Shown: positions 10,502 to 22,775 of the stretch, piece by piece
Layout of the letters: each line of letters begins with the position of its first letter
How positions within the stretch are numbered: the stretch's first letter is position 1
Assembly (NCBI GenBank): GCA_949752735.1
Contig: OX457037.1
Coordinates: 1,192,001 to 1,256,000, forward strand
Source of the DNA: Lumbricus terrestris
Lineage: Eukaryota > Annelida > Clitellata > Crassiclitellata > Lumbricidae
Direction: 5' to 3'
Length of the DNA: 64,000 nucleotides
The notes under the pieces: generated by a model
The model's input: only the letters and a program-made list of their open reading frames with translations
What the model was told of the DNA's origin: nothing
The model's database searches: none
Program-made: the position numbers and the translations under genes

Positions 10502-12451
10502 CTGGAAAACCAGTTGTCGGTGAAGCCCCAGCTGTTGTCAATGCAGGAGTTGTGATCTGTGGTGGAGTAGTTCCTGTATATGGAGGAGTTGTGATCTGTG
10601 TAGAAGTAGTTCCTGTAGATGGAGTAGTTGTGATCTGAGGTGGAGTAGTTCCTGAATATGGAGGAGTTGAAATCTGTGGTGGAGTGGTTCCCGTTGATGG
10701 AGAAGTTGTGATCTGAGGTGGAGTAGTTCCTGTAGATGGAGGAGTTGTGATCTGTGGTGGAGTTGTTCCTGAAGATGGAGGAGTTGTGATCTGTGGTGGA
10801 GTAGTTCCTGTAGATGGAGGAGTTGTCGTCGGTGGTGGTGTAGTTCCTGTTGTTGGATGAGATGTCGTCAGTGGTAGTGTAGTTCCTGTTGTTGGATGAG
10901 TTGTCGTCAGTGGTGGTGTAGTTCCTGTTGTTGGATGAGTTGTCGTCGGTGGTGGTGTAGTTCCTGTTGTTGGATGAGTTGTCGTCAGTGGTGGTGTAGT
11001 TCCTGTTGTTGGATGAGTTGTCGTCGGTGGTGGTGTAGTTCCTGTTGTTGGATGAGATGTCGTCAGTGGTGGTGTAGTTCTTGTTGTTGGATGAGTTGTC
11101 GTCAGTGGTGGTGTAGTTCCTGTTGTTGGATGAGTTGTCGTCAGTGGTGGTGTAGTTCCTGTTGTTGGATGAGTTGTCGTCGGTGGTGGTGTAGTTCCTG
11201 TTGTTGGATGAGATGTCGTCAGTGGTGGTGTAGTTCCAGTTGTTGGATGAGTTGTCGTCAGTGGTGGTGTAGTTCCTGTTGTTGGATGAGTTGTCGTCGG
11301 TGGTGGTGTAGTTCCTGTTGTTGGATGAGATGTCGTCAGTGGTGGTGTAGTTCCTGTTGTTGGATGAGTTGTCGTCGGTGGTGGTGTAGTTCCAGTTGTT
11401 GGATGAGTTGTCGTCGGTGGTGGTGTAGTTCCTGTTGTTGGATGAGATGTCGTCAGTGGTGGTGTAGTTCCTGTTGTTGGATGAGATGTCGTCAGTGGTG
11501 GTGTAGTTCCAGTTGTTGGATGAGTTGTCGTCAGTGGTGGTGTAGTTCCTGTTGTTGGATGAGTTGTCGTCGGTGGTGGTGTAGTTCCTGTTGTTGGATG
11601 AGATGTCGTCAGTGGTGGTGTAGTTCCTGTTGTTGGATGAGTTGTCGTCGGTGGTGGTGTAGTTCCAGTTGTTGGATGAGTTGTCGTCGGTGGTGGTGTA
11701 GTTCCTGTTGTTGGATGAGATGTCGTCAGTGGTGGTGTAGTTCCTGTTGTTGGATGAGATGTCGTCAGTGGTGGTGTAGTTCCAGTTGTTGGATGAGTTG
11801 TCGTCAGTGGTGGTGTAGTTCCTGTTGTTGGATGAGTTGTCGTCGGTGGTGGTGTAGTTCCAGTTGTTGGATGAGTTGTCGTCGGTGGTGGTGTAGTTCC
11901 TGTTGTTGGATGAGATGTCGTCAGTGGTGGTGTAGTTCCTGTTGTTGGATGAGATGTCGTCAGTGGTGGTGTAGTTCCTGTTGTTGGATGAGATGTCGTC
12001 AGTGGTGGTGTAGTTCCAGTTGTTGGATGAGTTGTCGTCAGTGGTGGTGTAGTTCCTGTTGTTGGATGAGTTGTCGTCGGTGGTGGTGTAGTTCCAGTTG
12101 TTGGATGAGTTGTCGTCGGTGGTGGTGTAGTTCCTGTTGTTGGATGAGATGTCGTCAGTGGTGGTGTAGTTCCTGTTGTTGGATGAGATGTCGTCAGTGG
12201 TGGTGTAGTTCCAGTTGTTGGATGAGTTGTCGTCAGTGGTGGTGTAGTTCCTGTTGTTGGATGAGATGTCGTCAGTGGTGGTGTAGTTCTTGTTGTTGGA
12301 TGAGTTGTCGTCAGTGGTGGTGTAGTTCCAGTTGTTGGATGAGTTGTCGTTGGTGGTGGTGTAGTTCTTGTTGTTGGATGAGTTGTCGTCAGTGGTGGTG
12401 TAGTTCCTTGTGTTGTCATTGTTGTTTGGCTCGTTGTCGTTATTGGACATG
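10502..12451 (-). CDS. Giant mucin-like repeat exon (module 3)
   Basis: This exon has 1,950 nt (650 codons). It opens with Cys-Pro-Ile-Thr-Thr-Thr after TCGTTTAAG and ends at CCAG before GTATTT. About forty copies of a 39-bp unit encode variants of TTPPLTTTHPTTG. The downstream units switch to the form TTPPQITTPPSTG, and the last residues (about 10502-10560) are unique. The uniform His-bearing units look recently homogenised compared with the mixed units at the 3' end. Confidence 0.82.
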
Positions 12452-12756
12452 CTTAAACGAAATCATCAAAATCTTGCTAGCTAGTAATTCTCTGTAGGCC
12501 CTAACTATTTTAATCCTGCTTTATCGGTAGATGGATTTATATTGAAACATGACAATATCGTGTGGCTGAATCCTTTTCTTGTTTTAAGCCGAATGCATTT
12601 TTATGGTTTCTCAAAATTAGTGCTAAATATAATATAAGTTACTAAAATGAAGCTTGTCAGATTCGTTGGTCGATCAAATTCTTTTTAAGTTATTTTTTTA
12701 CTTAAACATGGATAAAACGCTGATTGTAAAGAAATGAGAATCGTAAGCTTATAATT

Positions 12757-13152
12757 GTGGCGCCGCACACCGAAATGAGCATTAAGTCGGAGATTACACA
12801 ACAGAGATATAGGCTAAGGGAAATAGTATTTGGGGGATTTTTTTCATTTTTTTAAAAAAGAAGTTAATACAAAAATCGAAATTTTTAAAAAAACTTTTTT
12901 CTAAAAGACAAGTAGCCAAGCTATTTTATTGCTCTTGATATGCAAATTATTATTTTTAATTAATTAAATTAAATTAATTCATTAATTTAATTGGATCACT
13001 TTTTCCCTTGTATTTTCGGCTAGAATTAAGCTAGAGCAATAATTTTTGTGTCATTTTGACGCCTGAGACAAGGCCTTTGAAATGATGCATCAAACGCAAT
13101 AGGCCTATGTGCGAAAATCACCTTAATGCTCATTTCGGTGTGCGGCGCGACA
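12757..13152. mobile_element. MITE with inverted ends of about 30 bp
   Basis: GTGGCGCCGCACACCGAAAT at the left end and its near-exact reverse complement (about 13112-13151) enclose about 395 bp without coding capacity. The flanks show no clear duplication. Confidence 0.6.
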
Positions 13153-13657
13153 TATTTTGTTGAAAAATTCCGAACGTAACGTATACAATATGTGCAGGAC
13201 ATTAATGCTATAAAGCTACAGCTGTTTTGGATTCTCTGCTTCTCAACGGAAACCGCAATCATTGAAACATGACGAATTCTTGTTCATTGGTTTAGTTTTA
13301 CAAAATGTTGTTCCTGTTGTAATTAGTCCTACAGTAGCAGTCGCTCGTCTTGATAAACCTTCTGCTTCTTTGGTTTTTCCGCAAGTACAAACATTCCTAC
13401 ACGTTATAGCCTTGCTGCAAAATTAATCTTAGAATGTGTGTTCATTTGTGAGGCATTGAAATCGCAGATCTTAGGCTTAGGTCTCACGTAAAATTAATTA
13501 TCGTTTTCATACAGCAAAAATAAGACACATTGTATAGCGTCTGTGGATATTCCTCTGGGCCCACACATTGCTTGTCAATGTTAGAGGCATTCAAATAATA
13601 TTCAATAAATTTCTTCTCCAGCTGAAGCAAACTGACTTGATGTTGAAACACACTGAC

Positions 13658-13981
13658 CTGATGTTGAGCAAGATTCGTTGAAGTCCGGTGCATTTCTTGC
13701 TACCCAAGGATACTGGATGTCGGTTGGTGCATCAAAAGTCATTTCACATTCATAGTCGTCAGACGGAGATGCAGTGTTCGGTGTAATGGTTGACGTTGCT
13801 TCGAACACATACGCATCAATCCTCGTCCTCTGTAGCGTATATCTTGCGAGATAAACTCCATTGAGTTTCCACGTTACAATCGGATAGATCGGATGAAAAG
13901 TGGCGTCGGCGTAAATGATGCTGCACGAGACATTAGAAGATGTTGTGTTGATTGAAACGCACGAACACTGTGGACCAGAGC
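13658..13981 (-). CDS. Ig-like domain exon, Ig-1 type (module 3)
   Basis: This exon encodes 108 residues, with SCSIIYADA (first Cys), IVTWKLNGVYLA (core Trp), DDYECEMTF (closing Cys) and the tail NAPDFNESCS. Acceptor CTTTTAG and donor GTCAGT flank it. It differs from the module 4 copy by only a handful of residues, implying a recent duplication or gene conversion. Confidence 0.88.
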
Positions 13982-14834
13982 CTAAAAGAATCAACGGTTT
14001 CATCTGGTTATGTTTATTCGACTAGTTTAATGTCGCTTCGTTTCAGACTGAAACGTTTTAAAATAGAGCACCGGTGTTCGATGGCCAAATTACGCTCTCG
14101 AAAAACTACAGGTAAACGGAGTTGTCACCATTAAATTATTCGAAGATTATTGCGTAACATTATAAATACCGGTACCCGGACCAGGTCACAAGATCTTGAA
14201 GGAGCGCTATAACAAGTGCACATACATGTACAAACAAACAAGAAAAGCAGCAGTGGGGACACCATGGTCGCTGTGGCGCAGACAATTACACCCACATAAC
14301 AGCTGGAGAGATTTCAGTTACCACGCACCAGTGAAGGCGCAGGCCTATCTCAGATTGTGATCTTTATTATCAGTCTGATAATCTCAAAACTCAGGGTTTG
14401 GAAGAAGACAAAGTCTGTTGAATTATCAGAGCCTCCTGGTCTGCGGTAATTGAGCCCTGCTTTATAGTTGATGAGGTACAATTGAAAGTGAATCAGTTGA
14501 AGGTCGTCAATGACTGTGCAGAACGCGGAGTGACTTTCAATTGTAGGCCTATACTAACTGAGGATGAGTGACAGAGGCCATTGTACCTGCTGCAACTAGT
14601 CTTGTCTTCACTGATCGGAAATTATTTCCTTTTCCAGCAAAGGCAGCGGTTAAGACAGTTAAGTGATTGTAGTTTACGGATTTCATGCACTTCAAAGACG
14701 GTGATAGTTACACACTGTACGACACATGATAGCTGCTTCAATTATGCAAAGCTAAGTATACAAATTACCAAGTGGTCTCATTTAGTGCATTTACTCATTT
14801 ACTCAGACAGAGCAGTACCAAAGCAGTAGGCCTA
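13982..14834. other. Intron sequence with a SINE tail fragment
   Basis: No gene is seen. At about 14185-14235 the motif CTTGAAGGAGCGCTATAACA repeats the 3' part of the SINE family found complete at 39553-39745. The rest shows no recognised structure. Confidence 0.4.
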
Positions 14835-15417
14835 CAGGGTGGGTCAAAAAAGAGACCCACTAGGTTTTTTGACAATATCTTGACCAAAAGTAAAAATTTC
14901 GACATGAAATTTTACAGTCTTAAAGACAATTCATATTTACATTTGATGGCCAGATTTCATCAAAATATTTCAAACAAACCAAAAGTTATGCCACGTTTAG
15001 GAAGGCCACCCACCGTTGTATGACGATTCAAAAACGTAACGCAACAAAAAGTAGGTTTTTGTCAATATCTTGGGCAAAAGTAAGAATTTCGAAATGAAAT
15101 TTTACAGGTTTGTAGACAATGCATATTTACATATGATGGCCAGATTTCATAAAAATATTTCCAACAGAACAAAAGTTATATCACTTTTAGTGAGGCCACC
15201 CACCGTTTTTTGACGATTCAAAAAGTCAAAAAACGGTGGGTGGCCTCCATAAGAGTGGCATAACTTTTGCTCTGTTTGAAATATTTTGATGAAATTTGGC
15301 TATCATAATTATGTAAATATGAATTGTCTATAAGACTGTAAAAGTTCATTTCAAAATTCTTACTTTTGGTCAAGATATTGGCAAAAAACTTAGGGGAGTC
15401 TTTTTTGGCCCACCCTG
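14835..15417. mobile_element. Mariner-like MITE, 583 bp, TA-flanked
   Basis: The element begins CAGGGTGGGTCAAAAAAGAG and ends TTTTTTGGCCCACCCTG, flanked by TA on both sides (14833-14834, 15418-15419). Internally it is itself a set of inverted roughly 200-bp subrepeats. No transposase is present. Confidence 0.75.
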
Positions 15418-15800
15418 TATATTGAATTAACCAAGTCTTGTCTGAATTTGTGAGTCAATCATCAGAGAAGAATTTCCGCGCCTTTCGGTGACCGTTAAGT
15501 GTGCAAAATACTAGTATGTAAAACTAAAGAACAATATTAAAAATTATTCGCTAGCAGTAGCATAGAATGTCACATTGCAGAAACTCAGGCCTCGACACAA
15601 ATCAGATTTAGATTTGACCTGGCTTCATTCAAAATCAATTAAAAAGATCTCGAGGTAATACTCTGCAAAAAACCTCATATGATGCGAGACCTTCTTATAA
15701 TAGCAAACAATGTTCTGCGATATAGGAAGAAGGCGTAATTGCATTGCAATACAGAATGTTGCTATCGGACAACAGGTTTTTCTTTTAAATTCTAATAACT

Positions 15801-16161
15801 TAGCGCTGTCCAACCTGCGGCCCGCGGGCCGCATGCAACCCGCGAGTTGATTTTTAGTGGCCCGCTTAAGCTACCGGTAATGAATTTTTCAAATTTTGTG
15901 AAAATGAAGAGAAACAATATGCAGGCCAACTTGCATTGGCAATAAGACATAAATTCGTAACTTGGTTCATTATTTGATAATATTATGAGCACAAAATCCA
16001 CTTCCACCCAAACACATTCGTTATGATTATTCCGCCTTAAATTTTAATGCAACTTAGGTAATTTACATCATAATATATTTGCTGCTTTTAAATTCGACGT
16101 TGCGGTCCTCGGCTTCAAGAAAAGTTCTGTCCCGCGATGTAAAAAAGGTTGGACAGCACTG
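15801..16161. mobile_element. hAT-like MITE (AGYGCTGTCCAACC ends)
   Basis: A 361-bp stretch has terminal inverted repeats AGCGCTGTCCAACC and AGTGCTGTCCAACC and a GC palindrome GCGGCCCGCGGGCCGC near the left end. The right end is followed by ACTTAG, which also overlaps the left junction, so the duplication is imperfect. Confidence 0.6.
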
Positions 16162-16199
16162 ACTTAGAACCTCAATGAAATACAGATAAGAGAACTTAC

Positions 16200-16508
16200 G
16201 AATGACGAGTAACTTTGCGCCTGTCCTGTTAGGATTATTGGCACATTGTCCGATGTACAGCCCAGCAGTTGATATTGGATTTCCATTTGTTGTCGCATTC
16301 TTGATAATAAGACCGGTCTGGTTAACGTCGTAGAGACCAAAATACTGCTGATCTCGAACACCACCGTAGCTGACAATTGTGTCCGTATCCAACTCATTTG
16401 AAGTTGGTTTAACCTTCCAAGAGACGTTTTGAGGGTTGATGTACAGATCCATTATTGTATTCGGCTGTCCCTCGTAAACAGCTATATTCTTCAGGTTGGC
16501 TAGGCATT
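16200..16508 (-). CDS. Ig-like domain exon, Ig-2 type (module 3)
   Basis: This exon encodes 103 residues, beginning with a Cys-Leu-Ala-Asn-Leu-Lys stretch after TTTTTAG, with PQNVSWKV, FGLYDVNQTG and AGLYIGQC. It ends before GTAAGT. A 361-bp hAT-like MITE lies only about 38 bp inside the following intron. It is almost identical to the module 4 copy at 6952-7260 and lacks the GPQ start of modules 1 and 2. Confidence 0.88.
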
Positions 16509-17261
16509 CTAAAAAACATCTATTATTATGTTAATATTCCTTGCAGTCTGTCATTATTGTTACACAATATGCTTGTAGGCCAACTGTGCCTTTAACTCCA
16601 TGACAGTGCTACCATCTAAAATAAAACAGATCGTTGCGCATTTCTATTGAATCCGAATGAGAGACTAATTACAAAGTCTTCAGCAACAGTACTTATCGCG
16701 TGCGGAGTCTTGAATCGGCTTTCGTCCCCCCTATGCAGGGCTCTGACTTGTCCATGAGACGCCTTGCAGCGTATAGGAACACCTGCTGCCAAAGGTTGTC
16801 TGATTAGGAGCAGCATCAAGTCCTGACAATTCGATGCTGTTAGATATTGCAATTTCCAAAGTGGACGATGGTTGTTGCAGCCTGCTGGTCGACCTTCCCC
16901 ACCCAAAGAGGTATCTCTTGAATCGTAATCGAAAATATACATAAAGCCACTTCAAGAGAAACTCCTTAGAGGCGCTCCCTACCTGACACCACACCGCAAT
17001 AAAAGAGAATGGCTTTCAAACGCGTGCGGTTGAAAGGCAAAGAAATACAAAGAAATACAAAGAAGTTCATCACGGAGATTATACTAGGCAACTTAGTTCA
17101 GAAAGATGGATGGACTCAACGCTGCGAATCTTTGGCAAGAGCAGAAGGCACGACTACACGACGCCATCGCGATGTCCTCCACCTGCTGCTGCCTGGACTT
17201 TCATCATGGACTTCAACGCTGCATGCTTCTTTTTTTTAATCTTTAATTTGTAATTTTGTCA
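16509..17261. other. Intron, unassigned sequence
   Basis: Several short open frames on both strands (about 16616-17239) show no domain I recognise and no splice continuity with the Ig/mucin exons. They may be part of an old retroelement next to the SINE at 17262. Confidence 0.35.
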
Positions 17262-17450
17262 TGCACGGTGGTGTAGTGGTGGTTGCATGTTCGAATCCAC
17301 CTCAAGCAGGCGCGTAGGGACCTTCAGCAAGTCCTTCATTTGCAAGTGCTAGGGCGCTTCGGCGCGAAACTCCGATGCAGTGTCCGACCTGTAGTCGGCG
17401 GCGTCTCTGAGTAGAAGACTTGAAGGATCGCCATAGAATCGTAGAAACAA
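17262..17450 (+). mobile_element. tRNA-derived SINE copy, diverged
   Basis: The head GTGGTGTAGTGGTGGTTGCA followed by GTTCGAATCC resembles Pol III A and B boxes. The body (TGCAGTGTCCGACCTGTAGT) and tail match 39553-39745 in order and orientation. Confidence 0.6.
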
Positions 17451-17574
17451 AGACATAAATCAAGTCACGGATCCTTGCATCACTCTCTACACGACCACAA
17501 TTATACTGAGACGAAGACAACAGCCGCGAAAGGGTTTCGACTACGTTTCATTGTGAAGACTGATCGCTTGAGAA

Positions 17575-18185
17575 GAGAATGAAAATGAAGATGCAATGAA
17601 GATGTAATGCCGATGCAATGACGATGAAATGAAGATGCAATAAAGATGCAATGAAGATGCAATGAAGATGTAATGAGGATGCAATGAAGATGCAATGACG
17701 ATGCAATGAAGATGCAATGACGATGCAATGACGATGCAATGAAGATGCAATGACGATGCAATGAAGATGCAATGAAGAAGCAGTGAAGATGCAATGAAGA
17801 TGGAATGAAGATGCAATGAAGATGCAATGACGATGCAATAAAGATGGAATGAAGATGCAATGAAGATGAAATGGAGATTCAATGAAGATGCAGTGAAGAT
17901 GCAATGAAGATGCAATGACGATGCAATGAAGATGCAATGACGATGCAATAAAGATGCAATGACGATGCAATGAAGATGCAATGAAGAAGCAGTGAAGATG
18001 CAATGAAGATGGAATGAAGATGCAATGAAGATGCAATGACGATGCAATAAAGATGGAATGAAGATGCAATGAAGATGAAATGGAGATGCAATGAAGATGC
18101 AGTGAAGATGCAATGAAGATGGAATGAAGATGCAGTGAAGATGCAATGAAGATGCAATGACGATGCAATGAAGATGGAATGAAGA
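17575..18185. repeat. 12-bp minisatellite (GATGCAATGAAG)
   Basis: About fifty tandem copies of a 12-bp unit with frequent AAG/ACG alternation and occasional CAGTG variants. Because the period is a multiple of three, every frame stays open for long stretches; the His/Ile/Ser-rich frames are by-products. Confidence 0.9.
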
Positions 18186-18356
18186 CGATCGTGCTTCCAC
18201 GGTCGTTGGATCTCAATGCTGGACAGTGGATATACTGGATTATGTATTCCAACCTCGATGGGTCAACTCAACGGACTTCTTTAAATCCATTAGAATACAA
18301 AACAATGTCTTCTCAAATCATCGTCATATTCCTCATCGACATCAACGTCTTATCTT

Positions 18357-19040
18357 ATCTTATCTGACAATTTATAAAGCGCTTCTTGCAGCAGGAGCCT
18401 TTCAGAAGCGCTCCCAGTGCGTTCAACCCCAAGAAAAAAGGCAAGATTTTAGACGAGAGAAAGACGATGATACACTACTAGAGAGGATGGCAGAGCGAAC
18501 TGATGGGGGAAGCCGATTCCATAGTGAGAGACCAATGCAGGCAAATAATCTGGATTGAGCCATGGCGGTCCTGACTCGAGGGACGAAGAGGTCAAACCGA
18601 TCAGAGGAGCTAAGAGGACGCAGCGAAGTGGCAGAAAGGGGGGCGAAGTATCTGATCGCACAGATACTTCGAAGCAAGGCCTCGTTGAGACTTGAGAACC
18701 AGACTTAGAACTTTGAATTGTATGCGAGCTGAGAGTGGAAGCCAGTGAAGTTGTTCAGCCATGAATGTAGATATGTGTGAGAATCGAGGAAGACGGGCAA
18801 TGAGCCTAGCAACAGCATTGAGTAGGCTACAGATTGCAGAGGAACTAGGCGAACCTGAGGCAAGCCAATCAGGACAGAATTACAATAGTCAATCCGAGAA
18901 CATACAAAAGTGTACAGTTGAGGTAAAGATCGAAGATGAGACAGATTTGCGAATAGCCCTGAGACGTCTTAGCTGGAAGCAGGAAGAGCGAGTAAGATTG
19001 GTAATGTGTCCAGTGAAGGCAAGAGAACTATCTAGGTGAC
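18357..19040 (-). mobile_element. LINE 3' fragment (reverse transcriptase C-terminal tail)
   Basis: On the minus strand about 18423-18677 encodes a peptide with LFVPRVRTAMAQSRLF and GLSLWNRLPPSVRSAI, the typical end of non-LTR retrotransposon ORF2 proteins (AxxLWNxLPxxIR). The plus-strand region to 19040 has a GGAAGCCAGTGAAGTTGTTC motif that recurs near 50130. No catalytic domain remains. Confidence 0.55.
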
Positions 19041-19228
19041 ACGTCACGCATCGTCATTATAAATGCTAAGTAGTAAGTCTGACATATATATATATATAAA
19101 TATATAAATAAATACACATATACATACCGACACACATACGTACATAGTACTACATATACTGCTATATTTAAATGTAGGCCATATAAATACACGCATATAA
19201 AACAAGTAAGAATCGCAAAAAGATGGAC
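19041..19228. repeat. TA-rich microsatellite region
   Basis: ATATATATATAAATATATAA and TACATACCGACACACATACG type simple repeats lie just beyond the module 2 mucin exon. Confidence 0.6.
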
Positions 19229-21934
19229 CTGGAGATGTTGTTGACTCAGAAGTAGAAATGATCGGTGGAGTTGTAGAGGCAGAGGATGGAGGAGTTGTAG
19301 TCGGTTTTGAAGTAGTTCCTGTTGATGGAGGAGTTGTAGTCGGTGGAAGAGTAGTTCCTGTTAATGGAGGAGTTGTAGACGGTTTTGAAGTAGTTCCTGT
19401 TGATGGAGGAGTTGTAGTCGGTGGAAGAGTAGTTCCTGTTGATGGAGGAGTTGTAGTCGGTTTTGGAGTAGTTCCTGTTGATGGAGGAGTCGTAGTCGGT
19501 TTTGGAGTAGTTCCTGTTGATGGAGGAGTTGTAGTCGGTTTTGGAGTAGTTCCTGTTGATGGAGGAGTCGTAGTCGGTTTTGGAGTAGTTCCTGTTGATG
19601 GAGGAGTTGTAGTCGGTTTTGGAGTAGTTCCTGTTGATGGAGGAGTTGTAGTCGGTTTTGGAGTAGTTCCGGTTGATGGAGGAGTTGTAGTCGGTTTTGG
19701 AGTAGTTCCTGTTGATGGAGGAGTTGTGGTTGGTGGAAGAGTAGTTCCTGTTGATGAAGGAGTTGTAGTCGGTTGTGGGATTGTTCCTGTTGATGGAATG
19801 ATGGTTGTTGCAGTTGTCGATGTGGTAACAGTTTTTGTAACTGGGGTGGTAGTTGTTGTCGCTGGGGTGGTGCTTGTTGTCACTGGGGTGGTGCTTGTTG
19901 ATGTAGTTGCAGTTGTTGTCGCTGGGTTGGTAGTTGTCGTTGCTGAAGTGGTAGTTGTCGGCGTGGTGGTAGCTGCTGTAGTTGGGGCTGTAGCTGTTGT
20001 CGGCGATGTTGCAGTTGTTGTCGTTGGGGTAGTAGTTGTTATCGGCGATGTTGTTGTTGTTGTCGTTGGGGTAGTAGTTGTTATCGGCGATGTTGTTGTT
20101 GTTGTCGTTGGGGTAGTAGTTGTTATCGGCGATGTTGTAGTTGTTGTCGTTGGGGTAGTAGTTGTTATCGGCGATGTTGTAGTTGTTGTCGTTGGGGTAG
20201 TAGTTGTTATCGGCGATGTTGTAGTTGTTGTCGTTGGGGTAGTAGTTGTTATCGGCGATGTTGTAGTTGTTGTCGTTGGGGTAGTAGTTGTTATCGGCGA
20301 TGTTGTAGTTGTTGTCGTTGGGGTAGTAGTTGTTATCGGCGATGTTGTAGTTGTTGTCGTTGGGGTAGTAGTTGTTATCGGCGATGTTGTAGTTGTTGTC
20401 GTTGGGGTAGTAGTTGTTATCGGCGATGTTGCAGTTGTTGTAGTTGGGGTAGTAGTTGTTATCGGCGATGTTGTAGTTGTTGTCGTTGGGGTAGTAGTTG
20501 TTATCGGCGATGTTGTAGTTGTTGTCGTTGGGGTAGTAGTTGTTATCGGCGATGTTGTAGTTGTTGTCGTTGGGGTAGTAGTTGTTATCGGCGATGTTGT
20601 AGTTGTTGTCGTTGGGGTAGTAGTTGTTATCGGCGATGTTGTAGTTGTTGTCGTTGGGGTAGTAGTTGTTATCGGCGATGTTGTAGTTGTTGTCGTTGGG
20701 GTAGTAGTTGTTATCGGCGATGTTGCAGTTGTTGTCGTTGGGGTAGTAGTTGTTATCGGCGATGTTGTAGTTGTTGTCGTTGGAGTAGTTGTTATCGGCG
20801 ATGTTGCAGTTGTTGTCGTTGGGGTAGTAGTTGTTATCGGCGATGTTGTAGTTGTTGTCGTTGGGGTAGTAGTTGTTATCGGCGATGTTGTAGTTGTTGT
20901 CGTTGGGGTAGTAGTTGTTATCGGCGACGTTGTAGTTGTTGTCGTTGGGGTAGTAGTTGTTATCGGCGATGTTGCAGTTGTTGTCGTTGGGGTAGTAGTT
21001 GTTATCGGCGATGTTGTAGTTGTTGTCGTTGGGGTAGTAGTTGTTATCGGCGATGTTGTAGTTGTTGTCGTTGGGGTAGTAGTTGTTATCGGCGATGTTG
21101 TAGTTGTTGTCGTTGGGGTAGTAGTTGTTATCGGCGATGTTGCAGTTGTTGTCGTTGGGGTAGTAGTTGTTATCGGCGATGTTGCAGTTGTTGTCGTTGG
21201 GGTAGTAGTTGTTATCGGCGATGTTGCAGTTGTTGTCGTTGGGGTAGTAGTTGTTATCGGCGATGTTGCAGTTGTTGTCGTTGGGGTAGTAGTTGTTATC
21301 GGCGATGTTGTAGTTGTTGTCGTTGGGGTAGTAGTTGTTGTCGGCGATGTTGTAGTTGTTGTCGTTGGGGTAGTAGTTGTTGTCGGCGATGTTGCAGTTG
21401 TTGTCGTTGGGGTAGTAGTTGTTATCGGCGATGTTGCAGTTGTTGTCGTTGGGGTAGTAGTTGTTATCGGCGATGTTGTAGTTGTTGTCGTTGGGGTAGT
21501 AGTTGTTATCGGCGATGTTGTAGTTGTTGTCGTTGGGGTAGTAGTTGTTATCGGCGATGTTGTAGTTGTTGTCGTTGGGGTAGTAGTTGTTATCGGCGAT
21601 GTTGTAGTTGTTGTCGTTGGGGTAGTAGTTGTTATCGGCGAGGTTGCAGTTGTTGTCGTTGGGGTAGTAGTTGTTATCGGCGATGTTGTAGTTGTTGTCG
21701 TTGGGGTAGTAGTTGTTATCGGCGATGTTGTAGTTGTTGTCGTTGGGGTAGTAGTTGTTATCGGCGATGTTGCAGTTGTTGTGACTGGGGTGGTGCTTGT
21801 TGATGAAGTTGCAGCTGTTGTCGCGGGGGTGGAAGTTGTCTGTTTAGTAGTTGTTGTGAGTAGGAAATTTGTCGTTGTGGGTTGGGTAGTAGTTGTTGTC
21901 GTTGTTGTTTGGATCGTCGTTGTGATTGGACAAG
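19229..21934 (-). CDS. Giant mucin-like repeat exon (module 2)
   Basis: This exon of 2,706 nt (902 codons) opens with Cys-Pro-Ile-Thr-Thr-Thr after TTTCAG. The first two thirds is a 42-bp (14-residue) repeat rich in Thr with Pro, Ser and Ile (unit resembling TTTTTSPITTTTPT). The last part (about 19290-19770) switches to a 39-bp repeat with the unit TTPKPTTTPPSTG. The end is placed at CCAG followed by GTCCAT, by analogy with module 3; that donor is weak and is the least certain border in the gene. Reading through it gives a hydrophobic tail into a TA microsatellite, which I think is not coding. Confidence 0.75.
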
Positions 21935-22460
21935 CTGAAATCCAGTATTTAAATTTTAATTGCAGTTATATTATTTTAATTGTTTGCATGATCGTGGTAT
22001 ACTCAGAGTGCGGACAATTAACTACAACAGGAAACCAAGATCACTGTCTCCTCTGAATGGGTTTTATACACAGACTCTCTTGAATTATAGAAGCATAGGC
22101 TAAATCCAGTTACATTCATAATGAAAACGAAAATTAATTGAGTAAATTGCAGAATCATTCTAATTTCATTGCTTTTGGAAATATAAGTTGATTGAGTGTT
22201 CTAACTTAGCCTCATTAACTTTTCACGTCAAACTTAATACATCTGCATCTGCATTGATTCGACGTCTTTGCGAATTAATTGTTGACAGAAATGATGGATT
22301 GGTAGAATCATGATTTGCTTCTACGTGACATGTCAGTTGTGCTTTACGGTCGGCAATCGTTCTTCATAACTTCATTCAAATAATCTATCAATTTTAAAAC
22401 ATAATAACAGTTTCAATGGTTTCGTTCGCTTATTTGATCGGTAGTATGATTAAAACTGAC
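21935..22460. other. Intron, paralogous to 45057-45590
   Basis: Shared stretches such as GATTGAGTGTTCTAACTTA and GCTTTTCACGTCAAAC-like sequence show that module 1 and module 2 introns are copies of one ancestor. There is no gene. Confidence 0.6.
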
Positions 22461-22775
22461 CCTCTATCGAACACGAATCGTTAAACTCCGGTGCATTAGT
22501 GGCGATGAAATCGTATTCGATGAGCGCTGGTGCAGCAAAGGTCAATTCACACGTATAGTTGTCATATGAGTCACCGTTGGTTGTAATGGTTGATTCTGAA
22601 TAGAACACGGGATCAACCCTTCTCCTCGTAAGCGTAGATGATGACAAGAAGACTCCATTGCGTTTCCAGGTAACAATCGCATAGATCGGATGTAAAGTGG
22701 CGTCTCCGTAACTGACGTTGCACGATACATTGGAGGCATAATTGAGAGGAGTACAGGAACAGAGTGGACCTGACT
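22461..22775 (-). CDS. Ig-like domain exon, Ig-1 type (module 2)
   Basis: This exon encodes 105 residues, with NVSCNVSYGD, IVTWKRNGVFL and DNYTCELTF, then NAPEFNDSCS. Donor GTCAGT and acceptor TCTTACAG are intact. It is a near twin of the module 1 Ig-1 exon, and the flanking introns on both sides are also recognisably duplicated from that module. Confidence 0.88.

Noticed and set aside
10896..12497. Plus-strand Cys/Trp-rich frame and minus Asn/Tyr/Thr-rich frame across the module 3 mucin exon
   Set aside because: A 39-bp repeat without stops opens several frames; only the TTPPLTTTHPTTG frame agrees with the acceptor, donor and neighbouring exons.
17501..18252. Minus-strand His/Ile/Ser-rich frames over 200 codons
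   Set aside because: Products of the 12-bp minisatellite; three overlapping frames show the same pattern, so none is credible as a gene.
19258..22056. Plus-strand 932-codon Val-rich frame
   Set aside because: Shadow of the module 2 mucin exon on the opposite strand; extends past the exon without any domain.
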